NCBI RefSeq assembly: GCF_029227915.1 | Contig: NC_079878.1 | Location: 20,795,501 to 20,859,500, forward strand | DNA: 64,000 nucleotides | Source: Hydractinia symbiolongicarpus | Lineage: Eukaryota > Cnidaria > Hydrozoa > Anthoathecata > Hydractiniidae | Reading direction: 5' to 3' | In this document: piece after piece, positions 45,101 through 56,485 of the stretch | Layout: each line of letters starts with the position of its first letter | Position numbering within the stretch: position 1 is the first letter of the stretch | Program-made: the position numbers and the translations under genes | The notes under the pieces: model-generated | What the model saw: only the letters and a program-made list of their open reading frames with translations | The model's database searches: none | What the model was told of the DNA's origin: nothing

Positions 45101-47473
45101 AACTTTTGGCATAAAGAAAAATATCCATTAAATTCAGACTTGCTAGGTTTCCAATTGTTTTGTCAAATGAAGAAATTATCTACAATTAAATCCATGGTAA
45201 AATGTCTGTTCCGCCTGTAAGTGCAGTTTTGCGAGCTTGCTTCATCCGTGCTCCATCGGAGTTCGCCTCAGCATTAGTTAAGGACCGCATGGCTAGATTT
45301 CTTGTGAAGACCTGGTTACCAACGACGAAGGGGTCAGGCAAAAGAAATTCATGTATACGTAGTTCTTTTAACTAAGTTAAGAGTCGGTGAATTAGCTAAG
45401 ATGATCAGGTTGGCTCAGCCCTTAAAATTAGAATTTTTTTACGTCGGAAATAAAACTGCCAACGTGAGATACATTTCAACTGATTTGCGTCAGCAATATT
45501 TTTTTGTAGCAAATTCTTTTCAGCTGGCTAGAAAATTTCTTAGGGCTAGATCGTTGCATTGATCTCCTAAGACGATCACAAATGGGAATGGAGTACAAGT
45601 CTTATTGACATACCTTCCTACCTTTGTTAGGCTAATAGTTCACTGTTAACTTGGCTTTTATGCTTCAAGATGAATCAGGTTAGGACATCATTAGGTTGTA
45701 TATCGCAGAGATTCTAAAATGCTTGTCACTGGCACAGTTTAACATGAAGCAAAACTGTTCAAGAGACTCAATTGTTAGAGTCTCTGCAGAACATATCTCC
45801 TAATAAAACTGAGGGCAGGGCGTATTGCCTACTGGACTTATTGCCTGCTGTGTTGTATGGGATAAAGAAATTATGGATATATACAATCTTTTCAATTTTT
45901 ATTACCATTCGAATGGTACCACAGTTTTCAGTAGCCTGATGTATTTTAGTTAGTTAGCTTAACTTACTAAAAATCAAATGAAATTATTTTGTAATCGCAA
46001 TGAGTGGGAACAGCTCAAACAAAATCTAAATTATTGTTATTTAAAAATTTCACAAAAAAATTATGTCGGCAATTTTTTTGGTGACGCAACTACGGTTCTT
46101 CGTATTTTACGTCAGCAATTACGTCGGTAGTACCGAATATCGACGCTGATTTTAAGGGCTATTGGTAAAAAGCAACTACAGTTCTTCGTATTTTACGTCA
46201 GCAATTACGTCGGTAGTACTGATTGCCGAAGCTGATATTAAGGGCTATTGGAAAATCGGCGTTCTTGCTTACTTAACTTTTAAAATGTGTGCGTGTGCAA
46301 ATAACACGCTAAAATGAGAAGACTAAATTATTTATAACTCGTTGCATGTATAGACAAAAGAAAACATTTTTTTTGTGTGCAGAACAATAACATTTGCATA
46401 TATATGCGATTATTTATAACTCGTTGCATGTATAGACAAAAGAAAACATTTTTTTCGTGTGCAGAACAATAACATTTGCATATATATGCATTACAAAATC
46501 AGAGATACTTTAACAAATAAATTCATGCGTGAATAAAAGATGTTTGTGTGCTAAAACAATAAAGACATAAAGGGGAATTAAATTTTTTAAATATTCTTTT
46601 GTCCCTTAGCAGCTCCCGTAATTATAAAAAAACAATAAGCCACACAGAAATTTCATGCGATAATTAAATTTTCACGTGTGAGACATGAACTATATTGTTT
46701 TTGACATGCAAAAGTAGATAATGTATTTAACAATGGATAAATAATAAAAACGAAAGTTCTGATACTTTTGAAAGCTTGTGTAAAGGTGATAACTATCGTG
46801 CACATGTAACCTTACATTAAGGCATGCTGACCTATATATATGTGTAATACATATGTGACATATGTGGCGCCGTAGATTAGTGGTTATAGCTCTCGTACTC
46901 TGTGCGGGAGACCGGGGTTCGATTCCTCTTGACGGCGATTCAACATGGGCGAGTGAATGTTACCATAGCCCCGGGTTAACCCAAGCCATGTGAGGGAAAT
47001 TGGGAAGATGGCACACTGTGTGGGCCGTTGGATGTTGCCGGGAGTTGTCTAGTAGAGCGCGGGCTCTAATTGGGTCTGCGTAGCTCAAAATGAGCATTAA
47101 ATACTCTAGGACTCTCCATCTACGCCATGGCCCCTCCTGGAAATAATAGACAGGGTATATCCCTCGATATTTGTGAGGCTAGCCATGTAAAATATGCACA
47201 TCTATCTATCTATCTATCTTTTAGCTTCATGGAGGAAAAATTTGTATAAGAATGTTTATGCACATGGCTAGGATTGAGAGGTTGTTTAGTGCTGATGCAT
47301 ACTTTTAGAATGTTCATTGAGGGAATAGAATTGCAAGTTTAATGCAATATTCATTAATTTCTGTAATTTTTAAAATAATACTTACTTTTCTTCTTTTCCA
47401 TTAACTTTAACCGGTTAATAGATAGCCGGAGGCTGGTCTTTAGTTTCTGACCACGAAAACCACCAGAAAACAT
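39129..47473 (-). CDS. IST1: IST1 homologue, ESCRT-III-associated protein
   Basis: Ten coding exons on the minus strand: 47473-47386, 44091-44015, 42934-42831, 42631-42544, 42297-42214, 41485-41372, 40829-40557, 40468-40406, 40214-40175 and 39319-39129. All have GT-AG borders and compatible phases, giving 373 residues (human about 364). Residues 1 to about 190 form the IST1/CHMP-like helical domain: MFSGGFRGQKLKTSLRL, RARIRVEHIIREDYLVEAME, YCDLLLARFGLI, STIIWAAPRL and PPKILVERYLIEIARNYNVP. A long Gly/Ser/Asn-rich linker follows (exon 7), then a Pro-rich stretch, and the protein ends with the MIT-interacting motif FDDLTRRFEELKKK, which binds the MIT domains of VPS4 and other proteins. IST1 modulates VPS4 recruitment in endosomal sorting, membrane-tubule severing and cytokinetic abscission. 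A pyrimidine-rich acceptor TTTTTTATTTAG ends about 25 bases before the ATG, so an upstream untranslated exon or a trans-spliced leader is likely. Intron 1 (3.3 kb) carries a SINE and two tandem duplications. Confidence 0.96.
40590..40690 (-). repeat. coding minisatellite, Gly-Ser-Asn-Phe repeat in IST1
   Basis: Units of 24 to 27 bases encoding GGGGSNF recur four times in exon 7 of IST1 (GGGSFGGGSNF, SGGGGSNF, GGGGGSNF, GGGG). They make a flexible Gly-rich linker where vertebrate IST1 is Pro-rich. Such a repeat is prone to length change between alleles. Confidence 0.85.
41700..42165. repeat. about 136-bp tandem repeat in IST1 intron 5
   Basis: GATATTATTGTT-AATATGAAT recurs at 41718, 41856, 41991 and 42127, spacings 138, 135 and 136. 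Each unit continues CACAACATATTG-TCCATTTGAACCCT and GGGCAAAGGTTATT. It lies wholly within the intron between exons 5 and 6. Confidence 0.92.
43263..43282. repeat. poly(C) tract
   Basis: Some twenty consecutive C bases in IST1 intron 2. It is G-rich on the transcribed minus-strand RNA and could fold as a G-quadruplex-like run; length may be unstable in sequencing. Confidence 0.85.
45458..45596. repeat. dispersed repeat, copy 1
   Basis: GCCAACGTGAGATACATTT at the start and GCATTGATCTCCTAAGACG-TCACAAATGGGAATGG at the end recur at 48998-49164 with moderate divergence. It lies in IST1 intron 1. There is no coding capacity; the nature of the repeat is unknown. Confidence 0.65.
46081..46254. repeat. 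86-bp tandem duplication in IST1 intron 1
   Basis: Two units share TTCTTCGTATTTTACGTCAG, then CAATTACGTCGGTAGTAC, then AAGGGCTATTGG; the shared word starts at 46096 and 46182. Confidence 0.85.
46325..46490. repeat. 82-bp tandem duplication in IST1 intron 1
   Basis: Two nearly identical units from TTTATAACTCGTTGCATG to GCATATATATGC; they differ at about one base (TTTTTTTTGTG against TTTTTTTCGTG), so the duplication is recent. Confidence 0.92.
46864..47219 (+). mobile_element. tRNA-derived SINE, full-length copy 2
   Basis: Nearly identical to the copy at 13085-13435, with the same tRNA-like head (A-box TAGATTAGTGG, B-box GGTTCGATTCC), body and (ATCT)n tail. It sits in IST1 intron 1 in antisense to the gene, about 165 bases from exon 1. 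The high identity between copies indicates fairly recent activity. Confidence 0.9.
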
Positions 47474-48700
47474 GTTTGTATTTGCTTTAGCTCTAATCTA
47501 AATAAAAAAGATTGTAGCTATATAGTTATATGTAGCTATATACTTTGTCAATTGTCAATTTTTAATATTTTAGCCACTTTGTAATTTATTTCTCTTGGTA
47601 ATGCGGGTAAAAAAATAAGAAAGCATGACAAAATTATCAATAACAAACAAAAAACTATAGAAAAAAGCTAGTTAAAGTTTTTATAAAAACAGAAAAATTA
47701 TAAGAAATGTGTAGCTAGTAAATAGTTTGATTTGATGGAGTTCTCCCTCTTCTTACCACACACAGTCCGTCTTGTGGCAGAGTGAAGCATAAAAATAAGC
47801 CTGGTAATGTATAATAAACTTATGAGTATTTCTATAATAAAAAATAGTACAACATCATGACTTCTTTATTTTATTAGTCATGCATCTTAAAAAGCTGAAC
47901 CCTCTTACATTACATACAGTAATGTTTGTGACCGGGTCAGCAATTTCTCTGCCTACCATTTTTGTTTATATTTCAAAATGACGTAATGACTTTCTTGAAA
48001 CTTTCGTGCCTCAGTTACATGAAGCTGTGGTGTAATAGCGGCAATGTTTAAATTGGTTTGATGAAATAAAATAAACTTCAAAATGTATAAGTGATTACAT
48101 ATAACTGGTTAAATATATTATTCGGGCATAAAACTTCACAATAAAAATAAGTACAAGAAGTTTGATTGATGATGACGTTATTTTATTTTAATATAACTAT
48201 TATTAGTAAAAATGAACAGTCGTTTTTTAAACGTGTGACAGTAAGTAAAAAACCTCTAGTTTAGCCAGTATTTAGGGGAAGATGCTCATTTAAGGAACCC
48301 ACAAACCCAGTCTCAAAAAAATGTACGATATGGATATTTTTAGTCTAGGAATATGTCTTGTTGTGTTTTAAGGCGAAACATTTTTTATCTTATATGTTAT
48401 ATATCTTGTTTATCTATTATAAAGTAGCTATATTTTGAGAAACGAGCGCTATTGGCCTTGAAATCCAGACAACACAAAGCCTAGTGAGGACAAGGATGGT
48501 TCCACCATGCAACTTGTGGTTTTGGATCAACTATAGAATACCCCCTGTAAAAAAATTAAAACTACGTAACTCAGAGCAACGCAGCTACTTCTTAGCTAGC
48601 AATACTGCAACATAGAAGATACTCAGCTACACAGCAACTCAGCAATGCAACTACTCAGTCAGAGAAATATTGAAAGTGTTTTTAGATAGTTAAGAGGGGC

Positions 48701-48993
48701 AGATAGATAGACAGATGTGCATATTTTACATGGCTAGCCTCACAAATATCGAGGGATGATATACCCTGTTTATTATTTCCAGGAGAGGCCATGGCTTAGA
48801 TGGAGAGTTAGTCCTAGAGTATTTAATGCTCATTTTAAGCTAAGCAGACCCAATTAGGGCCTGGGCTCTACTAGACAACTCTCAGCAACATCCAACGGCC
48901 TACACAGTGTGCCATCTCCCCAATTTCCCTTACCTAGCTTGGGTTAACCTGGGGCTAAGATAACATTCACTCGTCTATGTTGAATCGTCGTTA
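48701..48993 (-). mobile_element. tRNA-derived SINE, copy 3, head truncated
   Basis: Reverse-complement match to the body and tail of the other two copies, from the AGATAGATAGA tail (48701) to GATTCAACATAGACGAGTG near 48990. The tRNA-like head of about 85 bases is missing, as expected from 5' truncation during reverse transcription. It is more diverged than copies 1 and 2. Confidence 0.88.
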
Positions 48994-48997
48994 AGTG

Positions 48998-49164
48998 CCA
49001 ACGTGAGATACATTTTGACTGATATGTGTCGGCATTGCGCCAGCATTTTTATTTAGTAAAATTTTTTTATCTGGCAATAACTTTTGTCATTCACATTTTA
49101 TTAGAGGTAGACCTCTCATAATTTCAATGCATTGATCTTCTAAGACGGTGAAAAATGGGAATTG
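48998..49164. repeat. dispersed repeat, copy 2
   Basis: Matches 45458-45596 (TGCCAACGTGAGATACATTT start, GCATTGATCTTCTAAGACGGTG end). It directly adjoins the truncated end of the third SINE copy. Confidence 0.65.
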
Positions 49165-50593
49165 GCAAAACTTCCGGATGGTAAACTTCGTTAGTTTGAA
49201 AAAAAAAATTTGTTTTAGGTTTTTTGCAAAACATTCATGACATATAGAAAGAAAAAATTATCTTTCGAATGACATATTTTATATTCCATGAAAATATTTG
49301 GAACAGCCCTTTTTTCTAGAAAAAGCCTTTTCAGAGGTGTTATATCCTTCACACCTTCGAGAAAATATGTGCAAAATGAGTTGGGCATATTTTTTGTAAA
49401 CAACATTATGCATGATACGAAACTTCCGTATAAATATATGCATAATAATATTTTTTAGATAGTTTACTTTTAGCATCGATATATATATATATATAAATGT
49501 TGTCGTATAAAAAATCATTAAAAAAAATCAAAGTTAAGGAGTATGCATATAAGCTTTTTCTTGTAACCCTGACTTCTGTCTGTTAATAATTCTGAACGCG
49601 TGCACGAATATTCAGCATAAAGAAAAAGATCGCACTTCTATCATCTTTCTGCATACTTAGTTCACACATTTTCATAACACCTACGAAAATCTTTAAAAAC
49701 AAATATCTCGTTAGTAAATTTTTGCATACATGCCTTTACGTTTGTGGTCTCTTTTTCCGAAAGCTTCCTATTGGCTCATTAAAATTTTCGGTAATAGAAA
49801 GCTGAATAAATTATGCACAAAAGGTTCCCGGATTTTTTTGTATAAATTACTGATTAGCGAATTATGAAGACAGAAAGAAAAAAATATGCATTTTTTTGAA
49901 TGATTATATATAATTACAAATAATTTCATAACAATGTTGTTACAAAAAAAAAACGGAAACCTTTTTGAATTTAATTTATGATGAATGTAATAGTGCAAAA
50001 ACGAAACCTCTGCGACCACGCGTTCGGAAAAAGAAGCCATTTTAAAACGTATGGTGAAAAAAAATATGGTGTGTGTTTAATTCATTATATTTTCTTTTTG
50101 GAAAATTAACATCTCACGAAAATAACACCATCATAAAAGTCTTCCATCAAACATTAGGAAACAAAAAAAAAATTTAAAAAAATATAAAAGTATTGATAAA
50201 TTATAAGGGTTTTTCTGAGACTACTCATCAAGTGAGTTTTTTCCTTTACAGTAACCTTAAGTGTAAAACAACTTGTCAAATCGAACAAATATTTTTCTTG
50301 CAATGTTTATTTTTTCTAAGCATTTCTGGATAGTCTCCATGACCGGTTGAAAAAATATTCGTTTCAATTTGTATAATTTTTTTTGGCAGTTTAAATTCTT
50401 TTGCAATCTTTATACAAATTTGAAATGATTTTAAATATATTTTTTTCAAAAACAAAACCATTTTCAAGTCGTTTCAAAATAGTTGCAAATCATTTTGTTG
50501 TAATAAAAAGCCTTTAACTTCATTTCTCAATCTTTTTGTCCGTTTCCAAATATATATGTATCTTGTTTACATTTTTCTAGCATAATATGAAAT

Positions 50594-53500
50594 ATGGGTT
50601 TTGTTGACAAAATCAGTAATATCTTAACATCATGGAGGGGCCAAAAAAGAAAAAGAGAAGCAGACGATGATGGTCAAGCACCTGCAAAACAAGTATGTTT
50701 AGTGTAATTTTTAGAACTAACATGTGCAAATTTATATGTGTGCCTATGTAAAGTTTTGTTCATAGATTTGTACATATGTCCTGACACCACAAGAAAAACA
50801 TCGAAATGGTGATGTCTTAAATACGAGGTAACGACAACGATGAAATACCTTTGTAAATCAATATAATATGCTGCTATTACATATGTTTTGACCTTGTTGT
50901 TTGATTTCAGAACACATAATGAAGTTTACATTTTTGAGGAAGTAGTCAAAACAACAGAATGTCGAAGATTCGAGTTTAAAGCAGGTGGAGTTCTGTTTGG
51001 TGGTGATAATTTGAATCAGGTAATTTCGCTAATATCTAAATATTAAGCAAGTTTTTGTTATTGTTATCCCTAGGAAAAAAAAGAATAAAATATTTGCTTG
51101 ATTGGTAAAACAGGGACACCTTTCATTTAAATGTAAGTCTATGTGGAGAATATCCTGTTGTTGAAATTATGCATTTGATGGATTTTTACCTGACATGTGG
51201 AATGTTGTATTCAATCAAGAAATGGATGATAGATTTTCTTAATTATGCAGTCTAATTATTATTTTTCTTGAATTTTTCAGCTGATTCGAAAATATGCATC
51301 TGCATTCTTCAATTCTGAAGGTGGCGTACTTCTTGCTGGTGTTAACGATGATGGTAATATTTTATTCATATGTTTATTCATATTTACGCCAGTATAGGCA
51401 GTATATGTAATAATTAATCCTAGTTGAGCATTTCTCCCATGTTTTTCTTTTGAAGCAAACATGGTTTTTATCTATTGCTTTGACGACGACAACAACAACA
51501 ATGTTGCCTAAGTTGATGTTCGTTAGCGTTGTCATCACTTATAAAATCTTCGGGGCTGTTATTTACACATAAAAATTTAAGATGCAATTTCAGTTTAATG
51601 AAATGTTTTATGCTTGCTTATAAATCATTTAGATTTAATAATAATCCTGTGGTTGCTCAGCAATCCACAACTTTAAATCAACAAATAATGAAACCAATTT
51701 CTCAGAGCTAACCCTGAATTAAAATTGACTAACAAGGAGAGAGCCTGCATCACCTTGTCCCACTCTCTTAAACAAGGAACTAATTTTGTATGTTTCAATA
51801 AGTTAAACCATTCGCTTAAAACAATGAACGAGAAAAGGTTTTAGAATATTGACCACATAAGAAAAGAGCAACAGAACTAACCAATTGAAAAGCGACCCAG
51901 CATAATATTTTCCCTCCTACTTTTCTGATTTCATAGTTGTGAATTATGCTGGTTTTCTTAATTGTCCTTAAATGAATTCGAAGGTAAAAAAGGTAATATG
52001 TTGTGGAGCTCAAAAAAGTCATTTTTAAATTTTTTAATTTTTTTTGTAATTCTTAAGATATTAAAGATTTTGACATTTAGTTATTATGTCTTAATTATAG
52101 TCTTACAAAAATTGTAAAATTTTCTATTTTCATTATATTTGAGGGTTAGATGAATAAAACTGAAAACGTATTTTTAAAAATGGCGCTGTTTTGTTTGTAC
52201 CTGGCTTGATGAACAAACGCTCTGATTTGCTTTTTGGTTTATAGAAAAAAATTGTCAGTTCCAACAGGTTTATGATTATACTCACAAAATTATACTGCAA
52301 AAAAAAAACAAGTAAATCTATAGACAGAGTGTCCAATGAAAAAAATAAGAGGTTTGCTACAAATAACCAGCATCTTTTGAGTAAGTTTCTATTGTCTTGT
52401 TTTTTTGGTGTTATCCTTTTTATTTCTTAAACTCTTGTATCTTCATAAGATCTGAATCCACACCCTATTACAGGTGAAATTATGCTGATAAAAAAAATGG
52501 TGACAACACTTGTGGGGTTGACATTGTGTCATAGCTTGTGCAGAATAAATGAGTGTCAAAATATTTAAACGTTAATATTTTGAGAATAAAATTGACTTGT
52601 TAGACAACCTTTTTAAGCCCTGCAACCTTTCACTCTTTTTGAATTGTCTTTTTACAAAACAGTTCTGTTGGAAATAAGCACCATGTTAGAGCGTTATTTT
52701 ATATTTTAGGTGTGGTGAAGGGTGTTACCATAAGTGGTTACGATAAGGAGTCGATATGGAACACAACATATAAAGAACTGTCTTCGTTTAGGCCAAAAAT
52801 TCCGTCTTCTTTGTGGAAGTAGGTGACATTAAAGCATGTAGCTTATTGATTGTTATACTCGGGTTGGAATAAACCAAGGGGAAATAAAATAAGTTATATT
52901 CTCGTGACTAATATCTTTTTGTGTTTAAGTTTAAGTTAAACCTTGCAGGTAAACTTTTTTACTTTGAACGTCTAATAGGCAGTTGTCAACTGTTTGATTA
53001 GACATGCATTCTAAAACATGCACTTTTTCTCATGCTAAGTACTAGCTGCTTCACTTTTCATTGTTTTAAACATCTGTCAGAGATCAATTCCGCTCCTAGT
53101 GCTGCAACACCACTTCGACAAATATTGGAGGGAAAGTTGTTACGCGTGATTATATTTCTCTTTTAGTATTGAATTTATCCCAGTGACGTTTAGAAATAAC
53201 AGAAGACCAATTTTTAACCGATCAGATCGATACGTAGTTGAGTTTTCTTTTAAAAAAGGCAGCGATGAAGAAATTTACGAAACTGGTCTCCACGAGGTAC
53301 TGTCGTGAAATATGTTTTTTATTAAACTCTTTGTTGTGTTATATTCTTGCTTTCTGTCTTTGGGTTGCTACATTTTTTTGAGGTTTGGAAAAATGCCCAT
53401 AATTGCTTACATTTGTTAATAACTGATTCTTTTACAAAGCTTTCTCTCGAACAAACCGTTTTAGATTCTTTAAAAGCAAACTTTTATATAAACATAATAT

Positions 53501-55115
53501 TCTCCATCATGAGCACGAACCTTTCTATCTAGGTATTCTTACGACGTGATGGCGGTGTACAAGGTCCCATAAGACCTCTTGATATAAAAAATTTAGTTAT
53601 CTCTAAATATAACAAGGTTAGTCTTCTATTTATTTATCTGTGACTTGCTAAAATCGATTTGATTAGAAAATATAATGGGTCAGTGAAAATTCTACAGAAG
53701 TTTCACTATTTGCAAGAATTTGAAAAAAAATAATTAAACCTGCGCGAAAAATAATCTCGTTATTAAAGTACTGTTTAGTAACAAAAACATTGCTATATTG
53801 AAGAAGAACTACTTTGTTCATCACTAATTATACTCGCCCGTCATGATCAGAGGTCTGATCGGGGTGAAGCATTCTCTGTTGAAAATGAAACACGGATGTG
53901 CTATGATAAATATTCACCTATATATAAAAACATTGCTCTTCTCCGTATTATGACACGTTTTCTATTTTCATTTATAAGAACGTTTGAATGATTTTGCTTT
54001 AAATGCTGAATTTCGGCCTATGAATCTCTTTTGGGCCGGTATGAAACGTTTCCTTTCTTCACCTCATGGCTTGTAAACGTTTATGTTTACGTCTAAAAAC
54101 GAAGACGTTAGTGTTTTGCTATGATTGTTTGCTATCCCAAATAACTTAAAATTTGGACTATATTGAATTATCTTAGAATTTTCTTAAATTGGGTTTTGCT
54201 TTTCCTAGCACGTCCTTTCTCCTCTTTTCGTTCTCGCGGCTGTTTACCGAAGCTGGTCATTTTCTATAGATGTTCTTAACTTTCTACCAAAACCGAGCTT
54301 AACATTTCTTTTAAACCAGGTTCTCACTAAAAACGTATAAATTGATGCCTGTTTCTCTTACCCTGCTTGCTTGCATGATTCCAACTTAAATTGGTTAAAC
54401 AAGACAATAACTCAATTCATTCGCATTTCTTTTTGTGATTACGCCTGAGCGAATTGTTGCAAAGCAAATGCCGGCCCGTAAATTTAAAAGTAGTTAATAA
54501 AATTCGCAATTAGCGGGAGCATGTTACAAATTCTTCGCTATATCTCCTAAATAACCTAAAATTTACACCATAATAAATTTTTTAGAATTTTGTTTTTACG
54601 TGTTTTATGTGACAATAAAAATTAAGCATGTTTATCTCGCAACAGAACTGATGAGTTATATTTACACAGTAGCTGCAATCTGTAATGAACAGCCTCTCGT
54701 ATATTCAAAAAAGAATTTCCTTTTAAAAAGTTTCGTAAAATCTAAAATATGGAATTGTTTTTGTCCTTTTGTTGGGTTTTTCTCCTAAAATTTCACCATG
54801 AAACCTCCTAAATTCTCCTAAAAGTGCGAAATTTTAAGTATTTACGCATCCTGGGTTTGATATCTAGAGTCAACTCAGACGACCCTAAAAATAGCAGCTG
54901 TATTAGTAGAAAACGAATTTTTATATGTTTTTCCAATGGTTGATAAGAAATAAGCTATTTAAAATATTTTGCGTTTATAAAAGGCGTGTGGAAGTAAACA
55001 TAGCAATATGCTTATCATTTAGACGTTGGCACAGAGGAAAATCGAAAAAGAGGAGGTGGAAAGTAAAAAAGAGAAATTGAAAACAAAGGGTATTAATTAT
55101 ATTGTGATAGATTAA
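50594..55115 (+). CDS. Schlafen-core (AlbA_2) domain protein, 252 residues
   Basis: Eight exons join in phase: 50594-50692, 50766-50827, 50911-51019, 51281-51353, 52710-52818, 53167-53296, 53533-53616 and 55023-55115. The N-terminus is basic (WRGQKRKRE, residues 14-22), a possible nuclear signal. The Schlafen-core/AlbA_2 fold spans about residues 63-205: ECRRFEFK (70-77), YASAFFNSEGGVLLAGVNDDG (95-115) and VFLRRDGG. E70, E75 and D113/D114 fall at the spacing of the three acidic residues reported as the RNase site of Schlafen proteins (E..E in ES/xxEFK and D in GVDD). The C-terminus is a charged helix (TLAQRKIEKEEVESKKEK). There is no helicase or other large C-terminal module, so it is the short type, similar in size to SLFNL1-like proteins. 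Function is inferred as tRNA/rRNA cleavage or nucleic-acid binding. An out-of-frame ATG lies 7 bases upstream (50587), and TTTTTCTAG ends 14 bases before the ATG. AATAAA at 55578-55583 is a candidate poly(A) signal. Confidence 0.87.
53617..55022. other. last intron of the Schlafen-core gene
   Basis: A 1.4-kb AT-rich intron, longer than the others of the gene. I see no nested gene; the open frame at 54600-54788 shows no similarity. Confidence 0.5.
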
Positions 55116-55119
55116 AATT

Positions 55120-56480
55120 TTTATATCTATTATGTAGTATGTTTGTTTCTGTTAGTTTTATTTCAGCATCCATGCTTTATTTCAGCAATTTTTTGTTATT
55201 TTTCAATACATACTTATATTCTGAGTTTAAAGTAAAAGCAATTTTAAAAGCAGCATGCCCTCCCACCCGTTAAACCCACCTCGCCCGTCCAACTCACCCC
55301 TTAAACTCCTCTTTTACTACCAACCCTTATTGAAATCTACTTTCCTAAAACTAAACCTAAATATCTATTTCGTCGCTGTTGCTGTTCCGTCTTTTGCAAG
55401 TTTATAATTTGTATGTACCTTTTTATTAACGTATTTTTCTAAACGCCCTTTCTTTATTTTCATGGGGCGTGTGATCGGCGTCCTGGATTTTTCTATATCG
55501 GGCATTCTTTACTTGTGAAGTTTTGTAAATATTTGTAGATATTTTTGTTAATATTGACGCAGTGTTATATATTGTATAATAAATATGCTCACTTTGGATA
55601 TTATTGTTTTATTTGCTATTCTGAGAAGGTTATATATATTCTTTGAATTCGACTCGCCCGCTCAATTCTTTTAATATATCTACAATTTATTTCAACTTCA
55701 TTTATTTTGCGCAAAATATATACTTTGCGGAAAGACTACTAAAGCGTTAATTTCTAAACAGAATAATACTACAGTTTACATAAAAGCGGATTTATATAGT
55801 TTGTCTACTATTTTGTCTTTTGTGGGCGAATTTGAAATTTCGAGAAAATTTAACGCGCGAAATTGCTATTGCGTGATAATTAACACGCGCAAAATAGACA
55901 TGTTTGCTGTCTAAAACACGCACGAAATTTAGTACAAATAAAGTATTTCGAACGCTAATATTAGCTGCATGACCACTATTTTGTGAAAGTAGTAGTCGAA
56001 ATCTATTAAAATTGTTTATGTATGGTGAGATTCATTTCTTTCGACTAGAAACTTCTTGTTACTACGTTTTTTGTGACAACAAATTAAGCACATGTTTATC
56101 TTGCAAGAGGAATGATGAATTATATCCTCCATTGTTACTGCAATATGAAATCAGCAACCTCTTAGGTGAAAAAGGCTTGATTGAATAGTTCTTATACTGT
56201 TTAAGCCGCTGCGATGGAGAGTTTATTGTAGCGTCTTTTTACTTCAACGGAGGGCACGATTCAAATGCAGTGATGAATGCTATAACCTGATGTATATTGA
56301 GAATTTCTCAATGAAGATCAATTGATCTCATTTGATCGTGTGAGAATACATATACAGTCTTGTGTTGGCGACAGTTGAAGAACGCCAAAGAGATCGAAGG
56401 TTAACAGAAAAATCGCTAAAAAAGACAAAACCATACGGAAATTAAAGTTCCATTTTGTTTTTATACTTCAAATGATTGTG
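55120..56480. other. intergenic region upstream of the nuclear-receptor gene
   Basis: AT-rich, no coding similarity. It presumably includes the nuclear-receptor promoter, but I cannot point to a specific element. Confidence 0.45.
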
Positions 56481-56485
56481 CTGAT

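Larger units (their letters stand above)
47480..50560. other. intergenic region between IST1 and the Schlafen-core gene
   Basis: The two genes are transcribed away from each other, so both promoters should lie here. It holds a truncated SINE (48701-48993), the second copy of a dispersed repeat (48998-49164) and an (AT)n run near 49480. The minus-strand open frames at 49215-50467 are Phe/Lys/Ile-rich and look like AT-rich chance frames. Confidence 0.5.
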
